Of a DNA stretch of 64,000 bases, positions 12,801 to 22,782 are shown piece after piece. The translations under genes and the position numbers were made by a program. Within the stretch, counting starts at the first letter, position 1. Each line of letters begins with the position of its first letter. Source of the stretch: Rhynochetos jubatus (lineage: Eukaryota; Chordata; Aves; Eurypygiformes; Rhynochetidae); the NCBI GenBank assembly GCA_027574665.1, contig CM050652.1, positions 37,405,631 to 37,469,630 of the forward strand, read 5' to 3'. Under the pieces are notes generated by a model. That model was not told where the DNA came from. It made no database searches and was given only the letters and a program-made list of their open reading frames with translations.

Positions 12801-15800
12801 GTATATGTGCACAGAGATGGAGGCTGAGAATAAGAAACTGTGGAAACCCATAAAAGACTGTGAGAATAAATAGTGAAACCTGAATGATTTCAGTGGCAAG
12901 CCATGTTGTTACAACACAGAACAACTGAACATTCCTCTGCTGATTAGCTATATGCTAGATAACATAAACATCTTAAAAATGAAGGGTAACACTGAGTCGG
13001 ATCTTAAGAGCTCCTAAAGCAAATGGTCCTGTTAGAAAGGACAGAATACAACCAAGGATAAGGCAAAGGAGTAATTAGACCTGACTGCCATAAAGAATCA
13101 CAGGGAAACAAATCTAATTACACTGTACTTTTGTATATTCAGATGAAAAAAAAAGTCTGTAACAACATCCAAGTTTGTTACTCCCCCACCAAAAGCGGAA
13201 GAAAGGAAAAATTGGAACGTAGCAACTTCGCTGCTACATAAAAGAAAGTGTTCATTCACTTCTTGGATTCTTTAAAGTTACCTGTTCAGCTGCAAGTATT
13301 GGTGACTTTTCATGAGGACTCTTCCAAACAAATTGGCTTTGATATTCAGAATTTCTGGGGAAAGTATTTAAACGTGAAATATTCATGCCTGCTTTCCTCT
13401 GAAGGACTCTGTGAAGCTGACAAAATAGAAAAAAAAAACAACACACCAACACTGATTGTTCCCTTTTCTGCAATGTTTTGCAAGTTGGGTATCTTTCAAT
13501 GCACACTTTCAAACCAATGGTTTGGATTTTGGCTGCAGGAATTGAATGAATGCGAAGTACATTTTCTCATTACAGCCAACAACCCCAAAAAGCCTATATA
13601 TTATTGGCTAAATCCTTGTTTAACTGAAATCAATAGTGATGGCACCTGAAGGGCAAATTCCTATTGACCTAAGTGGAACCAAAACTTGGTCTCGAAAGTA
13701 CTGTCCTTCCAACAGAGAAGCTATGTTGTAGATTTTCAAAATACAGAACAAAGGGGAGAGTTAGACAAAAGAGGCTGGTGTGTGTGCATTAAATTACTCT
13801 AAGTATCAGATTTGTAATTTTCATACTGGACAATTTGAAAAAAAAAAATCTTCCCTCACCCCATTATCTGTTTTTCCTAATTCTTTTCTTGGAGATGAAA
13901 ATGCTTCATTTTGATTTGGTGGCGCTGCAGAGGGTGATCTCTTCATGTTGTTTTCTGCAAGGGCAAGAGCTGTTTCACGCCCAGCATCTACCAAATGTGA
14001 CCGAACTTTCGGGGGGAGTCTGGGTCCTTCTGGCGTTTCAATCTTTTCCTGATTCACATCATTATTGTTCTGGTCTGTGTGCAACTCTGCAGTCCCAAGA
14101 GCTTCAGTTACAAGTGGGTCCTTCAAATCACAGTCTCCTGGCCATTCAAAGGACTTTGAAATCTGTGGATTATGGTAAGGTACCCTTCTCTTGGAAATGA
14201 ATTTTGGTTCTCTTGTGATTCCTGAAAAAGACATAATAGGTATAACAAAAAATGTTCTACTGAAGCCATAATATCACTCTATTACAAGAATAAACTGAAA
14301 ATTTGTCATGCAACTGATTATTAGAAAGAAAATATTTTAGTACATTTGAGCAATGACAGCCTATGAATTATGGGCACAGCTGTAAAATTCTGCCTTCTTT
14401 CCTATCTGCAAATGTCCTTCCTTTACACTAAAGAGAGATGGGAACATGGTGCTCCAGGGCCATGCTGGATAAAACCTTATAAAGCAAATACGGCCACACG
14501 ACAATCTTTTGCAAATTGATTCAGGGAGTTGAGCAACAAAATTAACACAGCCAGTGAAAAGAATATGGTTAATGCAGATACAGAACCAGTGATAAAGTAT
14601 GCCACAAACACTTCTCATTACACACGCACAATATACTGTGCTAAACCGGTTCTCACTGGTTGTGACAGACAGTGACAGATCCCTATCCACCTAATACAAC
14701 TGTGATTTAAAACCATCTCAGATAACTGGTGACTTTTTACAGTACGAACCCAAAAATATTTCCAAAACTGACTATGCAACAAACCCAGGTATCGAGTTAT
14801 TTTAAAGAATTGCTGGCCTTTACACAAGCAGATGAAAATAAAAGTGCTCAACTGCAACACAAAAATAAGTGAAGGTCCCTAACCGGTTGAAAGAAACACT
14901 TTCTAGGAGAGAGAGAAACTCCTATCCCATGAAAAAGCAATGGCGAAAGAGAGAACAACCTACGGTGAAAGGTGTACAGAATGTCCAGATGTCTGACTAC
15001 ACATACTGGTGGTCGGGTATAATTCCAGTGGATACACACCGGAAAAGTAGCAGGAAGGAACTCAGAGCACCTGCAGCTGTTAACTTGTGGTGATGTTTCA
15101 AGTCATTCTTAAAATCGCCAACTGTGTATTTCAACAGCAGAACCATAAGCAAATTATCAGTAACCATCTGCAAGTCCCATGAGGTGTCAAGAACGACATT
15201 TGAAGATGTAGATGGTTAAATGGCCAGAAAAGAGGCAGGAGCGAAAACGAATGCAAAGGTGTAGAAAAACTACACCAAGTACCCACAAAAACACTGCTAC
15301 AATATGAAGAGGGGGAGAAACTGCTGTACTGCTAACTCATTACTTTATTTCAAGTCTTGTAACCTCTGCAGTTCAGTCTGACTAGAAAAGAAGCACAGAT
15401 TAGAATTTTAAAAAGAAGTTAATGTGTTTGGATGTCCGGGTGTTTCAGAATTCGTGGAAGTTATACTCTTCCACACAGGTACCTAGACACAGAGCCACGT
15501 GCTATGTTAAAAAATACATTTTGCAGTAGTGGAGGAAAGCAGTAATATATATACAAAGCATAATCTTTAAGATTAAATTATTTATTAAAATGGCTAGCAT
15601 CTCAACCAAACCAAACCCTACTCCCAGTGGTTGGTTCTTAATTACTAGGCCATAATTAGGAACACTTACCATATTGTAGGAATAAATAAATTGGACTCTA
15701 ATTACACAGACTGCGTAGTGCAGTTGCACTGAATTGTACAATTTTGCTAATCTGTTTTGTGCCACTACAATAATTCCCATTTTTTACTGCTCCTTTTCAA

Positions 15801-17114
15801 AGCGCTGCAGTTGCCATCACTCACCAGCTTACTCCTATTCCTCAACTCCCTACAGGCCTTTCAATGCAGACGCTATTCCCTTTGTCTTCTATTTCCCAAC
15901 CCCACATTTTCGTGCCATGACAATGCCTATAACCCCTAACTCCTAGACTACAACATCACAAGCTATTCTGTTTAATGCTCAGGGTTTTTTTCCCGTTAGC
16001 TGTCCCTGTAAGTCTTTGTAACAATTTTATTTTGTATCAAACTTTGCCCCAAGTTAGCCTCCTCTTAACAACAGAATTTTACTTGCTGTGTCCATGCACC
16101 ACAGGTAATCCAATGCCTCCTTCTACACGCCCTGTATGGGTTAACACCGCATCTGTGCTTCATCTTTGGAACTTGCCTTACGGTGCGTGTCAGAAACCAC
16201 GTTATTTTTCATGTTTTATATAAATAGCACTAACACTAAAAGAAAGTTTCAGTGTAGCCAGAAAGAATACGGCATTCAAAAACACATTATAAATGATGAC
16301 CAGGAATATACTTTTAACTGTATGAAGCGTACCAACTGCAAACACTGCCAGTTACTGTGGTCATGCACTCAATCACAGCAAACCTCTCTGGACCTCCAGC
16401 AGCCCAGACTCATCCTCACCAGAGCCGGCCTGGACACCACCAGGGTTTGCAATCTTTCGGGGACGCTTACCGAACTGATCCGACCGAAGTCCTGCCCACA
16501 AGGATTTCTGCTGCTGGGCCGGGCTACACAACTCTGGGGTTTTCCATCTGAAGTTTCTCCTATATTCGCTCAGTCCCTGCAGCAAACAGAGGGGGGGCTG
16601 TCAAGTGCCCTGTGCGGATCCTGCTTCTCCGCTTCTGTTGGCAACAAGATCTCCAAGGGGAGAAACACCAACAAGGCCCCTGCCAGACTCAGCTAGGCTG
16701 GCAGGTTGCCCTGCATCTTCTAACCCACCCCCATGGAAAAGCCAAATCCACTTGACTGCGCTGCAGAAAAAGCGTGGAATGATTATCCAAAGAGTATGCA
16801 AAAACTCATTTGTATCTTTAACTGAATAAAGTTTCAGGAACAAAAACCACCTCAACCTTCTGTCGCCCACACGACTGAACCCTTTTCTGTCTTTATTAGC
16901 CAGCGCTCCTCAGCACAAGGGTCTCCCCTTTCCCGGTGGCACCCCAGAAACGGCTGTACCCCCTGCTCCTACCGGCGACATGGGCCCGCCGCATCCCCGG
17001 GCCCGGGCCCCGCCCGCCCGCGCAGCGCGCACACACACCCGCCCATACCCCCCCGCCGCCACGGCCGCTGCCCGGGGCAGCCCCGCGCCGCCTCACCCCG
17101 CAACGGATGGGCAT
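636..17114 (-). CDS. MDM1: MDM1 nuclear/centriolar protein, 5' part (coding exons 1-8, incomplete at 3' end)
   Basis: MDM1 is a microtubule-binding protein of centrioles that restrains centriole duplication in vertebrates (established knowledge). Eight exons join in frame: 17114-17097, 16576-16471, 14221-13860, 13416-13282, 11261-11106, 9024-8891, 6792-6693, 811-636. Intron phases are 0,1,0,0,0,2,0, and the last exon ends in phase 2. The joined 1187 nt encode about 395 residues that follow the known vertebrate MDM1 order: N-terminal GLSEYRRNF, WAGLRSDQ, ISKRRVPYH, NSEYQSQF, NTEYRSKFLSPAQY and GTHFSR..LNQILSD. The S/T-E-Y...F motifs at residues 9-15, 185-191 and 308-314 are the microtubule-binding repeats; a fourth copy near 228-234 is degenerate. 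The C-terminal 300 or so residues and the stop lie left of position 1. The start is the ATG at 17114, which gives MPIRCG before GLSEY. All splice sites used are GT-AG. Confidence 0.96.
3463..3467. repeat. Target-site duplication, left copy (TATGC)
   Basis: Identical to 4045-4049 at the other end of the LTR. Confidence 0.88.
3468..4044 (+). mobile_element. Solo LTR, avian ERVL-type, plus orientation
   Basis: This 577-bp element starts TGTACTGGTTTTAGC, ends GGTTAAACCATGACA and is flanked on both sides by TATGC (3463-3467 and 4045-4049), an exact 5-bp target-site duplication. A TATAAA box is at 3731-3736. The sequence matches an LTR family I recognise from neoavian genomes, and 5-bp duplications are typical of ERVL. 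No internal viral genes are present, so this is a solo LTR left after recombination. It is antisense to MDM1 in intron 7. Confidence 0.92.
4045..4049. repeat. Target-site duplication, right copy (TATGC)
   Basis: Identical to 3463-3467 and directly abuts the terminal CA of the LTR. Confidence 0.88.
5253..5891 (-). mobile_element. Solo LTR, related avian ERV family, minus orientation
   Basis: The plus strand starts TGTTGTGGGTTAACCCCAGC and ends with CTCTATCCCAACTAATATCA followed by GCACA, so the element reads TG...CA on the minus strand. A TATATAA box is at 5659-5653 on that strand. It shares the CCCCAGCCAGCAA start and the TCAGCTGTCC block with the LTR at 22197-22777. No target-site duplication could be found, so the ends may have decayed or be misplaced by a few bases. 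The middle (about 5395-5515) is a decayed AAT/ACT-rich run. Confidence 0.87.
5395..5515. repeat. Decayed AAT/ACT-rich simple repeat inside the LTR
   Basis: Many interrupted AAT, ACT and TAATA units, for example ACTACTACTAATAATA. Such runs are seen at this place in related avian LTRs, so it is probably part of the element and not a later insertion. Confidence 0.65.
6693..6792 (-). CDS. MDM1: MDM1 coding exon 7
   Basis: This 100-nt exon runs from a GATTTCTTAG acceptor to a CAG/GTGAGT donor, the consensus form. It encodes KMNTEYRSKFLSPAQYFYK, the intact last microtubule-binding motif, then DGVWSRIRSKVPNQ. It closely matches human VNSEYRAKFLSPAQYLYK and ends in phase 0. Confidence 0.96.
6793..8890 (-). 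other. MDM1: MDM1 intron 6
   Basis: A 2098-bp AT-rich intron, GTATGT to GATTTCTTAG. I see no recognisable element in it. Confidence 0.85.
8891..9024 (-). CDS. MDM1: MDM1 coding exon 6
   Basis: The acceptor is TTTGCCTTAG and the donor GTATGT. The exon has 134 nt (44 codons plus two bases) encoding a lysine- and glutamine-rich segment, SKREEPFQKPAEDAAKQ.. to ..SPKFLSLHTSR. Joining CGTGG to the first base of exon 7 gives RGKMNTEYRSKF, matching human RLGKVNSEYRAKF, so the phase and donor are well supported. The interior is poorly conserved. Confidence 0.88.
9392..9437. repeat. (AAAAC)n simple repeat
   Basis: Consecutive AAAAC units with one AAAAT interruption, in MDM1 intron 5. Confidence 0.85.
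10401..10420. repeat. 10-bp tandem duplication
   Basis: GAAATGCAAG twice in a row in MDM1 intron 5; probably replication slippage. Confidence 0.8.
11106..11261 (-). CDS. MDM1: MDM1 coding exon 5 (degenerate third motif)
   Basis: This 52-codon exon (residues 208-259) lies between a CCCCGAAG acceptor and a GTAAAT donor, both phase 0. It starts AVQNSNKSIPLFK and contains ETANERNFKVSSP where the human protein has ETEYKRNFKGLSP. Placement between exons 4 and 6, phase and the SP-K pattern support it. The acceptor has a weaker pyrimidine tract than the other exons. The core E-Y pair of the repeat is replaced by A-N. Confidence 0.85.
11262..13281 (-). other. MDM1: MDM1 intron 4
   Basis: A 2020-bp intron, GTAACT to CCCCGAAG. 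No repeat family or gene was recognised in it. Confidence 0.8.
13282..13416 (-). CDS. MDM1: MDM1 coding exon 4
   Basis: This 45-codon exon (residues 163-207) runs between a TATTTTGTCAG acceptor and a GTAACT donor and is symmetric (0-0). It encodes LHRVLQRKAG, matching human LDRLLRKKAG, then RNSEYQSQFVWK, the second microtubule-binding motif, and ends ILAAEQ. A longer plus-strand open frame over the same bases is a shadow. Confidence 0.95.
13417..13859 (-). other. MDM1: MDM1 intron 3
   Basis: A 443-bp AT-rich intron, GTGAGG to TTGTCAG, with no recognised internal feature. Confidence 0.85.
13860..14221 (-). CDS. MDM1: MDM1 coding exon 3
   Basis: The acceptor is TTTTTCAG and the donor GTGAGG. 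The split glycine codon (G/GA) joins to ITREPKFISKRRVPYHNPQ, nearly identical to the human segment. The rest is a polar, low-conservation stretch (EKIETPEGPRLPPKVRSH..DAGRETALALAEN) ending TDNG. The exon has 362 nt: two bases completing a codon plus 120 codons, ending in phase 0. Confidence 0.96.
14222..16470 (-). other. MDM1: MDM1 intron 2
   Basis: A 2249-bp AT-rich intron with GTAAGC donor and TTTTTCAG acceptor. Open frames inside it are short and lack splice support. No repeat was recognised. Confidence 0.85.
16471..16576 (-). CDS. MDM1: MDM1 coding exon 2
   Basis: The exon follows a TTTGCTGCAG acceptor and ends at GTAAGC in phase 1. It encodes residues 7-41 plus one base, starting with GLSEYRRNFRWK, the first microtubule-binding motif, and ending WAGLRSDQF. 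WAGLRSDQ is strongly conserved in vertebrate MDM1. The middle (PELCSPAQQQKSL) is shorter than the human segment. Confidence 0.95.
16577..17096 (-). other. MDM1: MDM1 intron 1
   Basis: A 520-bp intron with GTGAGG donor and TTTGCTGCAG acceptor. Its 5' part lies in the CpG island. Nothing else is recognised in it. Confidence 0.85.
17097..17114 (-). CDS. MDM1: MDM1 coding exon 1
   Basis: Six codons, MPIRCG, end at a GTGAGG donor in phase 0. The human protein starts with MPVRFK followed by GLSEY at the same splice position, which supports both the start and the junction. The exon lies in the CpG island. The 5' untranslated part extends to the right of 17114, but its end cannot be set from sequence alone. 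Confidence 0.88.
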
Positions 17115-17292
17115 GGCGGAGCGCGGCCGGACGGGCCGCGGCCGTCAACACCGCCGTTTCCCTAGCAAACCCGCCGGGCCCGACCGCCTCGCGGCGCGGG
17201 GCGCCTGCGCGGCGGCCGTCCAACTGGGGCGGGGAGAGCCGCGGCCCGCGCCCGGCCGTCGCTTTCTCGCCTCACGGCTGTGCACTGGGGGC

Positions 17293-17363
17293 CATGTTGG
17301 CCGGGTGTGCTCCCCGCCGTCTCCCGTTACAACGCTGTTCTCGGGGATCACGTTGGCCGGGTG
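17293..17363 (+). repeat. Pair of 15-bp direct repeats upstream of MDM1
   Basis: CATGTTGGCCGGGTG (17293-17307) and CACGTTGGCCGGGTG (17349-17363) differ at one base and lie 56 bp apart at the upstream edge of the CpG island. They could be a repeated factor site; the second copy creates a CACGTT E-box-like core. Confidence 0.6.
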
Positions 17364-17500
17364 CGGCCGTTGTATTATCCATATTAAAAGCTTTTTCCGC
17401 TACCAGCGGCAGGATAACGGTGCTATACGGCCAGTGCAGCGTATCTGGGGAAGGACGGCAAGCAGGCATGTGAGCCCACCGGCGTGTCAGCACAGCCGGG

Positions 17501-20500
17501 CGCTTGGTGCTAACGCAGCACAAGGCCAGGGGAATGCTGGGCGCCTGGTTAAAAAAATCCCACGCGGCCACGCTCGCAGCATTATGTTGGTACAAAACTA
17601 GCGTTTGGAGGAAGGAAACACAAGTTCCCTTACCTTTCTGGAGCCCGCGTGACAGCGTGCTAGCTGCCGATCCTCCTTTGCCACCTTGCCTGACCTCGCC
17701 GTGCTGTCAGGAGATCCTAATCCACCTTCTTGTTCAGATCTTCCCTCGGGACGTGCTTTTTTGACTGCCTTCCCGCTGCTAATCTCCATCCCGATTCGCT
17801 GCATCAAATTAAAAAGAACTGAGACGGTGGTGGAAAAAAGAGGCAAGATAGAAAAACTAAAAAGGGCCTAGGCAATCTGTTTGCACTCCCTCTGCCCATG
17901 GCTGCTGACCCTCCCTGTCCTTCTTAGTGGGGCATGTTGCTGGTCCCTGATGCCTGTAGTGCAGCGTAAGCTCCTTGAGCAAGGGCTTTGTCACCTCTGT
18001 AAAGCACCCTGCCAGGCATGGGTGGAATGGTTCTGGGCCAGTCCCACTGACTTACATGCACCTTAGGTCCAGTTGGACCCTGTATAAACAGATGAGCAAC
18101 AATTTTTTTACCATTGACGCGAGGAGAGAGCACCAATCTGTAATGAATAGCTTGTGAGCAAAGTAAAATGATCTGCAACGTAAACAGCAGTAAAAAAAAA
18201 TGTGCTGCATTAATACTGCTTCCAAGTTTCACATATCTTAATGAATGTCAAGATCAAGACAATAATTTTGTTATAATTTGCTTGCTGAGTACACTTGAAA
18301 CTGCTAGGTCCACCAAATAACATAGTTTGTTTTGTTATTACAGTGGTTTATTTTGTAACGTTCAACCAGGTCTAGTTCAGTACATTTTCTAAAGTAATGC
18401 GCAAACTTATTACAGAATGTGAAAAGCCAGCTGGCAAACTCCTTGTTCAAAATACAGATTCCAGGTTTGCCAGGAATCTCTCCTTTTTGATATGAATGGA
18501 AACCAAGCCAGACATAATTTCAGTATGTTTTTAGGGTGTTTTCTAATTAACCAAACTATAATAATGCATTTATAGATGGTTTGGGGCTGTCTGGATTCAG
18601 AGATGGGTTTGATTCTTTAATGCAGAAACAGAACATGACACCATACCATCCTGAAAGGCAGGGTATTGTATTTCTTAGGAATGTCTTTCCCTTTTTTTAA
18701 GATAAAGCAAAATAAATTATCCTGAAACAATGGAATTCACATTCCTTTATATGCACTAATTGATTTAAATTGCATTTTAAATCTTCTCCTTGTAGCTAAG
18801 AGAGAGGAATAGCTGAAGTGGAGGAAGCACTTCAGTAAATATTTCAACCACTGAGCTGCTAGGATCTTTACCTCATGCTCTTTATCGCTGCTGATGTATA
18901 TACTAGCTACTTCAAGTTCAATGTATATACATTACTGAACACAGTTATTCAAGGTAATATGATGTAAGAATGCTCGAAGGCTTAGGCTGGCAAGAATATA
19001 TTCATATGAATGCTGAATAAATAATTAATTCATAAAGATGGATCCACATTCAGAAAAAGTTACAGTGCATTCCCAACTCATGGTCCTGAAAAGAATGAAA
19101 ATATTGTTTCCAGTTTTCTGGAAAATAGACTAGCTGGGACTGATATAAATGTGCATCCCTTGGTAACTGGTCTGTATTATTTACTGGATCCCATTGTTCC
19201 AAAAATCAGCATTTAAAGCTTGTGTTGCTACATAACACATTTAAACAGTTTTGAGTTCAAGACACTTCACATTTCTGTAACAGTTGAGAGGTCGACCATC
19301 TTCCTCCTTTTTTTCCTAGAAGTATTTTATTTTGCCTTGCTGATACTTACTCCAGATTTAGATCTTCTTGTTGCTGTTCTTCAAATGAATCAACAGGTGT
19401 GGTTTCTCTTGCTAAACCACATATGAAAATTCTTTTAATTTTTTATGTGTTTCAAATGGATGATTTGTGAGCCATATATCTTTCTTTTTACACCATTTGT
19501 TTGCTGGTTAGCTTCAGTGTTTGCTGCATATCCAAACTCTTATTTTTGACCTTCTCTGTCTCTTGACCCCAGCCCTCTTGAGTCCTGACTTCAAGAGCTT
19601 GATCATGTTAGATTTCTCCTGAGCACCTTTCACTTGAACTTCAGCCTGTGAATAGCTATCTGTTAGATGTAACTAAATGCAGACCTTTTTATGGCCTGTT
19701 TCTCATGCTACTTGTAAACTTGTACACCACGGGCAACCCTGCTTTAAAGAATCAGTAACCTAAAGTCTCTTTTTGCTTTAACATTGACGGTGTTTCCTGC
19801 AAAAACCCAAAGCATGATGTATCAGCAATCCTCCCTCCAGCCAAAAAAGGCTAGATACAGCTTGCCGTGGAGCCTGTCAACTCCACTTCATGTGTCAGCC
19901 TGAGGGAATCAAATGAGAGCAATGAAACGTGTTTTCTACCTCAGGAGTCTGTAGCCTTTGGCACCTACTGGTACAGGAACAAAGGAGAAGCAGTAGCACA
20001 GCTGGCCTGGCTCAAGTCCCATGGTCTTACTCTTAATAGCAAATGTTTTTTGTATAAACTTGTTCCAGCTTATTTTACAACTCATTTAGAAACTGCAGTG
20101 TTAAAACTACATTAATTTTTGTACTCATTTCAGTCTCTTTTTCAAGGTACAGAGCTGATCTGGCCGTCATTACGAGGAGAGCGTTTTGTTGTTTAGGGGG
20201 ATCTGAAGTTGAAGATATCCTGGCTTCATGCCTCAGTAATGGTTCTTGAGCTTGGCAAAGGCGTTAACTGTTATCATCTTAAACTAGTCTGTCCCTCTGA
20301 TACAATTTCATTCTGAATTGCAGAGAAGCCTATGGAGTTCATCTTTCCAACCTTCAAAGAGGTCATAAAATGAAATGTGGATAGACAGGCCCAACTCTCA
20401 GCCCAACATCCACTTTTTTGTGCTTTGTGTGCTCTTACGGCAAAACACCGTCAAAAGTGACGGCTACCTTTGAGAACTTCATCTTTTACCCACCCAAGGC

Positions 20501-22191
20501 CAAACACATACAGCAGAGCTTTCCATAACCAAGGACTGCTGGCCTCCCTAGCAACCCAGGGTGATCTTGAAACTCCAAAATGTCTCAGATCCAAACCACT
20601 TTTGAAATCAGCATCCTTGGTCTGTCATTCCCCTTTCTCTAAAGTGAGAAGAGTATGAGATTCCTAACCATAGTTTGGTATCTGTTAATGAGTTTATTTG
20701 GATTATAAAAGCACAAGATTATTTTTTTTAAGTGTGAAATTCGGGTTCAGAAACAGAACAAAATATCTCAAATCTGTGAAGCTGATGCAAGGGCCAGGAT
20801 GGCTAACTTCATGGGGTTTTTTTACCTTAGAAGAAAAAGGAAAGTAGGAGAGCATGTGTAATTTTGGTCTGATTTTGATCTAGTGTTTGCCTGGAGAGCA
20901 CAGTGAAACCACAGCTGCTCATCCCTTAGCAATGAAGCTTATGCCCAACTTGTGGCTACAAACAAGTGGTCTCTGTTTCTGTAGGAAGCACAGGGCATTA
21001 CTTTGTGGTATTTGTGCGACTACGTGTTTGTTCATTACCCAACATCGTGTACGTGACTGTTGGTAATGTAGAAATAGTCTTCTTTCTGTTTTTAAAGGTG
21101 CGTAAGACTTACACACTGCAGTAGCAAAATTGTTCAGTGCTGGCATAAATAATCTGTTATGACAACCCCTTAGGGAGTAACTCCTGTTGGCAGGATGTGT
21201 GTAATCCCAGGATGGTCTGATGCATTGGTAACTGCACTGTAACAATGGAAACGTGAGCTTGGCCTCGGGTGTCTGGTGGCTCGGCTTGGCGGGCTCAGCT
21301 GCGTTGGCAAGGTAATGCAGTTCAACTTCAAAAGGGAAGGCGAAGAGGCTAATAGTCACCGTAGAGGGCCATCTGCTAGACAGCCAAAACTCTTCATGAT
21401 GTATTAAGAGGTTTTGTATGAGACATGCTGAACTTGCTGCTAAATGAAACTTTGACATTTTTCTTTTCATTTCATTTTCTGTGCGTGCTGTCTGTAATAA
21501 TAATCCGCTGTCGCACTGTTGGTGCTGTATACGTACATCAATAACAGATCACACTTCCGTGATGCTGAGTCTAACAGACACATAGCCGTTTAGAAGGGAA
21601 GTCTCATTAAGGGAGCGGGAATTAGCCACACCGCCTGAAGCAGATTGTCCTTTATACCTTTTGGAACCCAAACGTGAGCAGCTCTCGCTCTTCCCTGGCA
21701 CTGCTGGTGGTGTCCTTCAGGAGGTGGACAGACAGAAGTCTGTTTCAACAGACCTGTAGGACAGAGTGAAAATGTTCAAGCCAGTGCAGGTTTTGTATGT
21801 CTAGGTCAGCACAGAGGCTGATTTTTTTCAGCTGGCAACATTGTGATAAAGGAACTTCCACAAATTGGTTTTGCTCTGGTAATAATCTTTTGTCAGTGCT
21901 GTTTGCCACAGTGTTGTTTCATCTGTGCTGGTATCTGTATCTCAGATGTTCTCTGTAAAAACCATTATAATGCAGTAGACTCAAGTTTTGGAAAAAAAGT
22001 ATGTAAAACTACTATGGTTTATTGTACAAATATTGAAAGGGAAGTTATTAATAGCTTGAAATACACTGTACCAGTAGCTATAGCAGTGTTGAGACAGACT
22101 GGGAAGGGGACAATATGATCAAAGAGGAAACAACTTTGGCACCCAGCTGCAGGAAAAGCCATTAGTGGCATTTGCATAGATCATATATTCC
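17501..22191. other. Intergenic, upstream of MDM1
   Basis: AT-rich single-copy sequence. A 183-codon minus-strand open frame at 21470-20919 is about the length expected once by chance in 64 kb and shows no familiar protein. No gene or repeat family was recognised. Confidence 0.6.
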
Positions 22192-22196
22192 CCCTC
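22192..22196. repeat. Target-site duplication, left copy (CCCTC)
   Basis: Identical to 22778-22782 across the LTR. Confidence 0.87.
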
Positions 22197-22777
22197 TGTC
22201 GTGATTTAACCCCAGCCAGCAAATAAGCTCCACACAGCCGCTCGTTCGCTCCACCGTGATGGGATGGAGGAGAGAACCAGAAGGGTAAAAGTGAGAAAAC
22301 TCATTCATGGGTTGAGATAAAAACAGTTTAACAAGTAAAGCAAAAGCCGCACATTCAAGCAAAGCAAAACAAGGGATTCATTCACCACTTCCCATTGGCA
22401 GGCATGTGTTCAGCCACCTCCAGGACAGCAGAGTTCCATCACACATAATGGTTACTTGGGAAGACAAACGCTATCACTCTGAACATCGCCTCCCTTCCTT
22501 CTTCTTCCCCCAGTGTTACATGCTGAGCGTGACATCATATGGTATGGAATATCCCTTTGGTCAGTTGGGGTCAGCTGTCCTGGCTGTGTCGCCTCCCTAC
22601 TTGCTGCTGGGGTGGTATGAGTGAGAGGCAGAAAAGGCCTTCACACTACCTGAGCACTGCCTGGCAATAACAAAAACATCTCTGTATTATCAACACTGTT
22701 TTCAGCACAAATCCAAAACATGCCCCTTACCAGTTACCAGGAATAAAATTAACTCTATCCCAGCCAAAACCAGCACA
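22197..22777 (-). mobile_element. Solo LTR, avian ERVL-type, minus orientation
   Basis: This 581-bp element reads TGTCGTGATTTAACCCCAGC on the plus strand at its left end and CCAAAACCAGCACA at its right end. CCCTC flanks it on both sides (22192-22196 and 22778-22782), an exact 5-bp duplication. Its inner block ATGGTATGGAATATCCCTTT is the reverse complement of the same block in the LTR at 3468-4044, so both belong to one family. There is no internal viral sequence. It lies about 5 kb upstream of the MDM1 promoter, in the same orientation as the gene. Confidence 0.92.
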
Positions 22778-22782
22778 CCCTC
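22778..22782. repeat. Target-site duplication, right copy (CCCTC)
   Basis: Identical to 22192-22196 and abuts the LTR end CAGCACA. Confidence 0.87.

Larger units (their letters stand above)
16930..17500. promoter_or_regulatory. MDM1: CpG island promoter of MDM1
   Basis: A sharply GC- and CpG-rich block spans coding exon 1 and extends about 400 bp upstream of the start codon, while the flanks are AT-rich. It contains NRF1-like alternating GC stretches (GCGCCTGCGCGG near 17200) and no TATA box close to the start. These are features of a TATA-less housekeeping promoter. Because it reaches well to the right of the gene, it could also drive a divergent transcript, but no plus-strand gene is recognised. 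Confidence 0.85.

Noticed and set aside
13248-13649. 133-codon plus-strand open frame
   Set aside because: It overlaps MDM1 exon 4, which is supported by homology and splice sites on the other strand.
13835-14200. 121-codon plus-strand open frame
   Set aside because: It is the shadow of MDM1 exon 3 on the opposite strand.
16936-17601. 221-codon plus-strand open frame across the MDM1 promoter
   Set aside because: It lies over the CpG island, where stop codons are rare; the product is an arginine/proline/alanine-rich composition artefact with no known protein, and other frames are open too.
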